NCBI GenBank assembly: GCA_903867585.1
Contig: CAIPRZ010000029.1
Coordinates: 1 to 11,877, forward strand
Direction of reading: 5' to 3'
Origin: an uncultured Chlamydiae bacterium
GTDB taxonomy: Bacteria; Chlamydiota; Chlamydiia; Chlamydiales; Rhabdochlamydiaceae
Length of the DNA stretch: 11,877 nt
In this document: one piece after another, positions 6,861-11,877 of the stretch
Layout: each line of letters begins with the position of its first letter
How positions within the stretch are numbered: the first letter of the stretch is position 1
The notes under the pieces: generated by a model
Database searches by the model: none
What the model saw: only the letters and a program-made list of their open reading frames with translations
Told to the model about the DNA's origin: nothing
Position numbers and translations under genes: made by a program

Positions 6861-8075
6861 ATGAAGATCCACTATTTGCGAAAAATTTTTTTAGTTTTAT
6901 TCTTAGACCTATTGGCCTATTCCAGCATCATCCCCCTTCTACCCTTTTTATTTTTAGAATCAAATTTCTTCTTGTCAGATTATTCTAGTACACAAAAAGT
7001 CCTTTACCTGTCTCTTCTTTATGCCGTTTATCCTCTTTTTCAAACCTTAGCGGCCCCTTTATGGTCTAAAATAGCTGATAAAATAGGGCGTAAATCGATG
7101 CTTCAAATCGCTTTTTTGGGTAATTTAGCAGGCTATTTGATTTCAAGTTTAGGAATTTATTATGGTCAGTGGAAATTTCTTATTCTCGGTAATGCTATCG
7201 CCGGTTGTCTTGGTGTCAATTTATCCACAATAAATGCCTTGATTTCTGATTTTACTGAAGGGGTCAAGCGGCGCCGCTATTTTGGGCTGGTAAATCTTGT
7301 TTTGGGCCTGGCCTTTGCTGTTGGTCCCTTTTTATCCTCTCATCTGATCCCAAAAGTTCCCCACATTGAAACGGTCGCCTTAGTTGTATTTTTACTGGCT
7401 GCAATGGTGGCTATTATAAATTTAATGATTGTTTCAAGTATTAAGCAGCCACTACCTGTTTGCGTCGAGCCTTTAAAAGAGGCGCTTGATCTTAAGGGGA
7501 TCAAAAAAGAGGCTTTTTATCCTCTTTTGCTCATTTTTTTAACAACCTTTGGTTGGTATATTTTTATTAAAACCTTCCAGGTCTTTTTGATAAGTTCTGG
7601 GCTTTACAGCCCAAAAAAAGTGTTACAATTAGTCGCTTTTTATGGCGTATCTACTGTTATCGCGCAGGCAGCTTTTGTCACCCAGTTTTATAAAAAGTTT
7701 AATTATCAGTGGGGATTGGGTTTAAGTCTCATTGGGCTTGCATCTTCGATGGGACTTTTTGTCCTGCAGCCCAAATTTATGGGGGCTTATATTCCGATTG
7801 TGGCCATTGCTTTTTTTCAATCGATGATTTCTCCCCATCTTTTGGGTTTTTTTTCCCGCAATCATAGCCCTGAAATTCATGGGAAAATGATGAGCGCTCA
7901 TCTTGGCATTGTATCGCTTGCTAAAATCATGGCTCCAGCAATATCGGGGCTGATTATGACATTAAGTCCTAAAATCTCTTTAATGACAGGGGCTGCGGTT
8001 ATCTTAGCTGCGTTTTTAATGCTGCCTCTTTTATTTAAAAACCAAGTTTCCCAAGAACTTAAAATTAAGATTTAA
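6861..8075 (+). CDS. Major facilitator superfamily transporter, DHA1/TetA-like
   Basis: This 404-aa inner-membrane protein has about 12 hydrophobic segments in two halves around a central charged loop (roughly 193-218). MFS motif A lies in the loop between helices 2 and 3: APLWSKIADKIGRKS, residues 65-79, with Asp73, Gly76, Arg77 and Lys78. Residues 149-156 (GLAFAVGP) in the fifth segment resemble motif C, which is typical of drug:proton antiporters, so export is more likely than uptake. KRRRYFG near 136-142 is the usual basic loop before helix 5. The start has a good Shine-Dalgarno (AAGGGG). The gene is divergent from the small unknown pair and is followed by a separate promoter, so it appears monocistronic. 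The transported substrate cannot be told from sequence. Confidence 0.88.
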   Translation: MKIHYLRKIFLVLFLDLLAYSSIIPLLPFLFLESNFFLSDYSSTQKVLYLSLLYAVYPLFQTLAAPLWSKIADKIGRKSMLQIAFLGNLAGYLISSLGIYYGQWKFLILGNAIAGCLGVNLSTINALISDFTEGVKRRRYFGLVNLVLGLAFAVGPFLSSHLIPKVPHIETVALVVFLLAAMVAIINLMIVSSIKQPLPVCVEPLKEALDLKGIKKEAFYPLLLIFLTTFGWYIFIKTFQVFLISSGLYSPKKVLQLVAFYGVSTVIAQAAFVTQFYKKFNYQWGLGLSLIGLASSMGLFVLQPKFMGAYIPIVAIAFFQSMISPHLLGFFSRNHSPEIHGKMMSAHLGIVSLAKIMAPAISGLIMTLSPKISLMTGAAVILAAFLMLPLLFKNQVSQELKIKI

Positions 8076-8098
8076 CAAAACTCCTGCAATTTCCTTTC

Positions 8099-8128
8099 TT
8101 GAAGGTTATTGGTTAAATTGTGTAAAAT
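8099..8128 (+). promoter_or_regulatory. Sigma-70-type promoter for the zinc-ribbon gene (and perhaps rnpB)
   Basis: TTGAAG (8099-8104) and TAAAAT (8123-8128) are separated by 18 bases and match the consensus at 4/6 and 5/6 positions. The predicted start near 8135 would leave a leader of about 25 bases before the ATG at 8161. That leader has no strong Shine-Dalgarno; only TAGG occurs, near 8151-8154. Confidence 0.55.
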
Positions 8129-8160
8129 GCCCCCAAAGATATTCTCTATATAGGCCATTA

Positions 8161-8922
8161 ATGTTAGCTGAACTCAAAACTATACTTGACATCCAAGAAA
8201 TCGATATGAAGATGATTAGACTTCTCCGTCTACGTAAAGAGCGGATGAAAGAGATCGAGCAAATCGATGTCTTGAGAGCAGAACTTAGCGTACAATTAGA
8301 AGAAAAAAACAAAGAAGTTGAAGCGTTAACTCTTGAAATTCAAGTTTTAGAAGAAAAAATTACCGAAATTAATTCCCGCATCAAGCGATTAGAAGCTCAG
8401 CAGGGCGGAGTTAAGAAGGTAGATGAGTTTAATGCCCTTACTCAAGAAATCACTCAAACAGAAAGAGAGCGCATTAATCTAGAACATAAAATTTCAGATC
8501 TAGTGGATCGTAAAAACTCGGAAGATGAAATTTTAGTTAAAATTAGAGACTCGCTACAAGCTTCTGAGCAAAGCTCTTTAGCATTGCAAGAAGAGATCCG
8601 TTCTACTCTAGAAGAGATCCAATCTGAGGGTCATTCTTTATTTGTTGAGCGTGAAAATTGTGTCCATCATGCTGATGTTTCGGTATTAAAGATCTATGAG
8701 CGTCTTTTACATAACAAAAAAGATAGAGTCGTGGTTCCTATTGAAAACCGTATCTGCACAGGATGCCACATTTCTTTAACTGCTCAACATGAAAACATTG
8801 TTCGTAAATCAGGTCATTTAGTTTTTTGTGAACACTGTTCACGAATTCACTACTGGCCAGATACCCCTGAAGCTTCAGAAGAGTCTTCGCCAAAACGTAG
8901 ACGTAAGCGTAAAGCGGTTTAA
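8161..8922 (+). CDS. Coiled-coil protein with C4 zinc ribbon (CT398/HP0958-like)
   Basis: This 253-aa protein has a long charged antiparallel coiled coil (about residues 1-160) followed by a C-terminal zinc ribbon. The ribbon is made by Cys199/Cys202 (ICTGCH) and Cys223/Cys226 (FCEHCSRIHYW). YERLLHNKKDRVVVPIENR just before it is typical of the zf-RING_7/CT398/FlgZ family. From established work, C. trachomatis CT398 has this architecture and was reported to bind sigma-54 (RpoN), and Helicobacter HP0958 stabilises RpoN and acts in flagellar assembly. A similar role in sigma-54 or secretion control is therefore plausible but inferred. After the ribbon comes an acidic patch and then a strongly basic tail (PKRRRKRKAV). 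It has its own promoter upstream and ends 6 bases before rnpB. Confidence 0.88.
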   Translation: MLAELKTILDIQEIDMKMIRLLRLRKERMKEIEQIDVLRAELSVQLEEKNKEVEALTLEIQVLEEKITEINSRIKRLEAQQGGVKKVDEFNALTQEITQTERERINLEHKISDLVDRKNSEDEILVKIRDSLQASEQSSLALQEEIRSTLEEIQSEGHSLFVERENCVHHADVSVLKIYERLLHNKKDRVVVPIENRICTGCHISLTAQHENIVRKSGHLVFCEHCSRIHYWPDTPEASEESSPKRRRKRKAV

Positions 8923-8923
8923 T
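8918..8923 (+). promoter_or_regulatory. Possible -10 box of rnpB, overlapping the preceding stop codon
   Basis: TTTAAT includes the TAA stop of the zinc-ribbon gene and lies 5 bases before the inferred RNA 5' end at 8929, the normal distance. The -35 position (about 8895-8900) reads ACGTAG and does not resemble TTGACA, so the RNA may instead be processed from the upstream transcript. Confidence 0.3.
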
Positions 8924-8928
8924 TTTTC

Positions 8929-9284
8929 GGGATGACACGTAGTCGCCGCTTTATCTAGCTTGGCTAGATAAAGGGGAGGAAAGTCTGGACTTTATAGGAA
9001 CAGATACCAGTGAAAGACTGGGGGTTAATAGCCACGGAAAGTGCAACAGAAAATATAACGCTACATTCAAAGTGTAGACAGTGTGAAATGCCTTTTTTAT
9101 GAAAAGGCCGCTTAGTAGAGATACTAAGAATAGTTGCAAACCCTATCTAAAGCAAGATGGCAAAACTTACGCCAGTTCCGCGCGGTTTGAAGGTTTTGAA
9201 AAATCGCTTGAGCTTTTTGGCAACAAAAGGCCTAGATGAATGACTACATCAGTAATGACACAGAATCTGGCTTATCGTCATCCC
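8929..9284 (+). ncRNA. rnpB: RNase P RNA, bacterial type A
   Basis: This is the catalytic RNA that removes 5' leaders from pre-tRNAs. P1 closes the molecule: GGGATGAC (8929-8936) pairs with GTCATCCC (9277-9284). After the conserved AGTCGCCGC, P3 is a perfect 11-bp stem (8949-8959 with 8963-8973). The universally conserved 5' block GAGGAAAGTCTGGAC is at 8976-8990 and its 3' partner ACAGAATCTGGCTTAT at 9260-9275; together they make P4. AGTGCAACAGAAA in the middle and CCTAGATGAATGACTACATC (near 9231-9250) match the E. coli RNA closely. I can fold P15 (AAGC/GCTT and GAT/ATC, 9150-9158 with 9203-9209) and P16 (AAAAC/GTTTT). The L15 3' strand between them reads GAAAA, without the CCA-binding GGU. 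The length of about 356 nt is normal. The 3' end overlaps xerC by 7 bases. Confidence 0.95.
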
Positions 9285-9295
9285 TCTTTTTCTTC
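9277..9295 (+). terminator. Possible rnpB 3' end signal: P1 strand followed by a T-rich run
   Basis: The 3' strand of P1 (9277-9284) is followed directly by TCTTTTTCTTC. A stem plus interrupted T-run could end transcription, but the P1 5' strand lies about 340 bases away, so this is not a classical local hairpin. Weak support. Confidence 0.25.
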
Positions 9296-10201
9296 TTGAG
9301 CCCTTGGATGGGCTTTATCATAAACCTCTTTTTTGAGCTTAATAGACACCTGCGTATAAATGGTGGTTGTGCCTAAATTGGTATGACCAAGAAGGGTTTG
9401 AATACTTTTTAAATCCATCCCATTTTCCAATAAATGGGTCGCAATACTATGCCGAAGGGCATGAGGTGTAATTTTGGCTGCAAGGCCGGAAGATTGAAGA
9501 TACTCTTTAAAAAAGCGGTCAATCGATCGCATGGAAAGTCTTTTGCCCCATTTATTTAAAAAAACCGCTTTTTCATCGACCGCTTTTTTATGAGTGGGGC
9601 CATCTAAAAATCGTCTAGGGTCATTTAAATACTCATTAAGGTAGGAGCAAACCGTTGCAGTAATGGGAACAAGGCGTTTTTTTTGCCCTTTACCGAGTAC
9701 TTTTATCAGTCTGTTTTCTAAATCTAGATCATTTATATCAAGTCCTGAAAGTTCTGCTAAACGGAGACCAGAGGAGTAAAAAAGCTCCATAATCACCTTG
9801 TCTCTTACCCCTAAATAGCAGGATAGATCAGGAAGGGATAAAAAGTGTTTGAGCTCGTTTTCACTGACAGCTTTAGGTAGGGGTTTAGGAAGCTTAATGG
9901 AGCTCATGGTCGAAAGCGGATTAAAAGAGAGCTTATTTTGTTTCACCAGATATTTAAAAAAACTTTTTAAAGTAGATAAGTGGCGATGAAGGGTGGTTTT
10001 AGCTTTTTTTTCTTGGGTCAGTTCAAATAAAAACTGGCGCACCCATTTTTTATCAATCGATGACAGGGGGGCTTCTTGAAGCTTGTCGATAAATTTATTT
10101 AAATCCAGCTGGTAGTTTCTAAGTGTATGAGGGGAATAGCGTTTTTTTAGTTTTAATTCCTCAAGAAAAGATTCAATAAGGCTTTTGGTCTCTTTGAGCA
10201 C
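9278..10201 (-). CDS. xerC: Tyrosine recombinase XerC
   Basis: XerC, with XerD, resolves chromosome dimers at dif. The 307-aa protein has the N-terminal SAM-like core-binding domain (about 1-95, with YSPHTLRNYQLDL at 22-34) and a complete catalytic domain. Visible catalytic residues are Arg147 (SGLRLAEL), Lys171 (GKGQKKR), His247 and Arg250 (HALRHS), His273 (LLGH) and the nucleophile Tyr282 (TIYTQV). The length and the absence of phage or transposon genes nearby point to a housekeeping Xer protein. Its place between rnz and an ABC-F gene matches chlamydial xerC as I remember it, which is why I prefer XerC to XerD. The start is a GTG at 10201 with AAGG about 6 bases upstream; a nearby ATG at 10205 is out of frame. 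The stop overlaps the rnpB 3' end. No dif-like site was seen here. Confidence 0.93.
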   Translation of the reverse strand: MLKETKSLIESFLEELKLKKRYSPHTLRNYQLDLNKFIDKLQEAPLSSIDKKWVRQFLFELTQEKKAKTTLHRHLSTLKSFFKYLVKQNKLSFNPLSTMSSIKLPKPLPKAVSENELKHFLSLPDLSCYLGVRDKVIMELFYSSGLRLAELSGLDINDLDLENRLIKVLGKGQKKRLVPITATVCSYLNEYLNDPRRFLDGPTHKKAVDEKAVFLNKWGKRLSMRSIDRFFKEYLQSSGLAAKITPHALRHSIATHLLENGMDLKSIQTLLGHTNLGTTTIYTQVSIKLKKEVYDKAHPRAQEEKEG

Positions 10202-10208
10202 TCATACC

Positions 10209-10238
10209 TTGAGATTGGGTTTAATGTTATGCTAAACT
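10209..10238 (+). promoter_or_regulatory. Promoter for the ABC-F gene
   Basis: TTGAGA (10209-10214) and an extended -10, TGCTAAACT (TAAACT at 10233-10238), are 18 bases apart. Transcription would start near 10245. That excludes an ATG at 10229 as the gene start and leaves a leader of about 29 bases before the ATG at 10274. Confidence 0.45.
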
Positions 10239-10257
10239 ATCAAACAAAAACAGCCAA
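10229..10257 (-). promoter_or_regulatory. Possible promoter for xerC
   Basis: On the minus strand TTGGCT (10252-10257) and TAGCAT (10229-10234) are 17 bases apart, each a partial match to consensus. It would overlap the divergent ABC-F promoter, so the two genes could compete for polymerase. Weak. Confidence 0.25.
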
Positions 10258-10273
10258 GCTAAAGGGAAAAATC

Positions 10274-11848
10274 ATGATTACCCTCAACGGAATCACTAAA
10301 AAAATGGGTGTAAGAACCCTTTTTGAAGACATCACTATTTCTTTTAATAAAGGGAATCGATACGGACTTACGGGCCCAAACGGAGCGGGTAAATCGACTT
10401 TATTAAAAATAATGATGCAGCAAGAAGAACCCTCTGCAGGTTCTGTATCGCTGCCTAAAAGAACAGGATTTCTAAAACAAAATATCGAAGCGTTTTCACA
10501 CATGAGACTTATCGATGTGGTCATGATGGGAAATACACGGCTTTGGGCTGCTTTACAAGAGCAGGATAGACTCTATCAAGAAGAGATTACCGATGCTGTG
10601 GGAATGCGTCTTGGTCAAATCGAAGAGATCATTGCTGAAGAAGATGGATATACTGCAGAAAGCGATGCCGAATCCCTTCTTGAAGGGATGGATATAAAAG
10701 CTAATATGCACCATTTGAAAATGCATGAGATCCCGCTTGATCGTCAATTTAGAGTTCTTTTATGTCAGTCCTTGTTTGGTAATCCTGAAGCCCTACTTCT
10801 TGATGAACCGACGAACCACCTTGATATGCATGCTATTGGGTGGCTTGAAAAGTTTTTATATAGTTATTCAGGAACCTTGATTGTTGTTTCTCACGATAAG
10901 CATTTTTTAAATGCGGTAACAACCCATATTGCAGACATTGATTATGAAACCTTAATCATATATCCAGGTAACTACGATCAGATGCTTGTAGCCAAAACCG
11001 CTGTTCGTTCACGTACTGAATTAGAAAATAAAAGTAAGGAAAAAAAAGCGGCTCAGCTTAAAGAGTTTGTGGCTAAATTTGGAGCTGGTACAAGAGCGTC
11101 TCAAGTGCAATCAAGGCTTAAAGAAATTGCTCAACTAGCCCCGACAGAATTAAAAGCCTCTAACATCGAGCGACCCTATATCCGTTTTTATCCGCCAGAA
11201 AAGGCCTCAGGCCAAGTTGTATTTAAAGTTGAAAAACTTTCTAAAGCCTACGGGGATAAAGTCGTTCATAAAAATTTGACCTTTGATGTGGTGAAAGGAG
11301 ATAAGATCGGTATTATTGGTAATAACGGAATGGGTAAGACCACTTTATTAAAGCTACTAGCTAATCAACTCCTTCCTGATTCGGGAAAAATTGAGCCAGG
11401 ACACCACTTACAAGTGGGTTATTTCCCTCAAAATCATGCAGAAATTATCGATAAAAAATCTTCAATGACCGCTTTTGATTGGCTTAAAGAAAAAAAACCA
11501 GGAACCTATGACCAGGATGTCCGCTCTATTTTAGGAAAGATGCTTTTTGGTGGTGATGATGCATTTAAACCGTTATCGGCTCTATCTGGAGGAGAGACGG
11601 CGCGCTTGATTATGGGATGGTTGATGCTTTGTAACTTTAATGTTCTTATTCTTGATGAGCCTAACAATCACTTAGATCTAGAATCAGTTTCAGCGCTTGC
11701 ATGGGCCATAAATGATTTTAAAGGGACAGTACTTGTAGCCTCGCACGATAGAGGGCTTCTTGAAGAGGGTTGCAATAAGATTATTAGTTTTAATGAAAAG
11801 GGGATGACCTTTTTTGAAGGACCTTTGAAAGAATTCTTGGCGCAATGA
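10274..11848 (+). CDS. ABC-F family ATPase, YbiT-like (ribosome-associated type)
   Basis: ABC-F proteins are soluble tandem-ABC ATPases; characterised members such as EttA act at the ribosomal E site. No membrane domain is present. With 524 aa from the ATG at 10274 it has two ABC domains. The first has Walker A GPNGAGKS (34-41) and Walker B LLLDEPTNHLD with Glu178. The second has Walker A GNNGMGKT (349-356), signature LSGGE (437-441) and Walker B LILDEPNNHLD with Glu462. A charged linker lies between (about 240-310). The first signature is degenerate (PLDRQFR), as in E. coli YbiT, and residues such as GNRYGL, PGNYD and VRSILG also resemble YbiT. The start is supported by AAAGGGA 7 bases upstream and by a promoter that overlaps the earlier ATG at 10229. 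Residue 464 is Asn where Thr is usual in DEPTNHLD. Confidence 0.93.
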   Translation: MITLNGITKKMGVRTLFEDITISFNKGNRYGLTGPNGAGKSTLLKIMMQQEEPSAGSVSLPKRTGFLKQNIEAFSHMRLIDVVMMGNTRLWAALQEQDRLYQEEITDAVGMRLGQIEEIIAEEDGYTAESDAESLLEGMDIKANMHHLKMHEIPLDRQFRVLLCQSLFGNPEALLLDEPTNHLDMHAIGWLEKFLYSYSGTLIVVSHDKHFLNAVTTHIADIDYETLIIYPGNYDQMLVAKTAVRSRTELENKSKEKKAAQLKEFVAKFGAGTRASQVQSRLKEIAQLAPTELKASNIERPYIRFYPPEKASGQVVFKVEKLSKAYGDKVVHKNLTFDVVKGDKIGIIGNNGMGKTTLLKLLANQLLPDSGKIEPGHHLQVGYFPQNHAEIIDKKSSMTAFDWLKEKKPGTYDQDVRSILGKMLFGGDDAFKPLSALSGGETARLIMGWLMLCNFNVLILDEPNNHLDLESVSALAWAINDFKGTVLVASHDRGLLEEGCNKIISFNEKGMTFFEGPLKEFLAQ

Positions 11849-11877
11849 CTTTTTTGATTTCAACGCGGCATTTTGAA
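11845..11877 (+). CDS. Possible start of the next gene (11 codons, cut by right edge)
   Basis: An ATG at 11845 overlaps the ABC-F stop as ATGA, a common coupling arrangement. It stays open to the window end, encoding MTFLISTRHFE. In Chlamydia a maf gene follows this ABC-F gene, as I recall, but these residues do not show the Maf SxSPRR motif, so I give no name. No clear Shine-Dalgarno is present and 11 codons are too few for confidence. Confidence 0.3.
   Translation, partial: MTFLISTRHFE

Noticed and set aside
8738..8938. 66-codon minus-strand frame
   Set aside because: It is antisense to the zinc-ribbon coding region with its Cys motifs; no ribosome binding site.
8951..9139. 62-codon minus-strand frame
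   Set aside because: It lies inside the RNase P RNA gene, whose conserved blocks and stems explain the sequence; the product is low-complexity.
9278..10201. Phage or transposon integrase and mobile island
   Set aside because: The protein has the size and place of a housekeeping XerC, with no att sites, tRNA, repeats or phage genes nearby.
10229..10273. ATG at 10229 as start of the ABC-F gene
   Set aside because: It overlaps the extended -10 of the likely promoter, lacks a Shine-Dalgarno, and the family N-terminus begins at the ATG at 10274.
10240..10747. Two minus-strand frames opposite the ABC-F gene
   Set aside because: Both mirror the Walker-motif-bearing plus-strand gene and have no recognisable content.

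Overview
The window looks like part of a chlamydial chromosome, most likely from an environmental (amoeba- or invertebrate-associated) member of the phylum. The evidence is the AT-rich coding sequence, the tight packing and the order tsaB – lon – rnz – xerC – ABC-F ATPase. From memory, that order is kept in Chlamydia (around CT343–CT348 of C. trachomatis). A CT398-like coiled-coil zinc-ribbon protein and an RNase P RNA with chlamydia-like features agree with this. The assignment is inference from gene order and protein families, not from a search.

Layout. Left end, minus strand: tsaB, cut by the left edge, preceded by a GNAT-fold acetyltransferase that does not look like RimI. From about 1350 to 6330, plus strand: a compact run of lon, a stand-alone HldE-C-type nucleotidyltransferase, a GlpG-type rhomboid protease and tRNase Z (rnz). 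Each start overlaps or abuts the previous stop, so this is probably one operon. From 6314 to 6782, minus strand: two small overlapping genes of unknown function (about 101 and 56 aa), the second being easy to miss. From 6861 to 8075, plus strand: an MFS transporter. From 8161 to 8922: the zinc-ribbon coiled-coil gene with a recognisable promoter, followed after only 6 bases by the RNase P RNA gene rnpB (about 8929–9284). Its 3' end overlaps the 3' end of minus-strand xerC (9278–10201). Divergent from xerC is a two-domain ABC-F ATPase of YbiT type, and at the right edge the first 11 codons of a further gene may begin at an ATGA overlap.

Functional themes. Three tRNA-maturation genes lie within 9 kb: tsaB (t6A37 synthesis), rnz (3' end) and rnpB (5' end). 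Two proteases, the soluble AAA+ Lon and the intramembrane rhomboid, share one operon. I see no insertion sequences, prophage genes, CRISPR arrays, tRNAs or toxin–antitoxin pairs. The most notable points are the small two-gene minus-strand unit, the rhomboid with a loop-1 insertion of about 100 residues, a heptose-type nucleotidyltransferase without its kinase partner, the unusual L15 and P4 elements of the RNase P RNA, and convergent genes whose ends overlap with no room for terminators.
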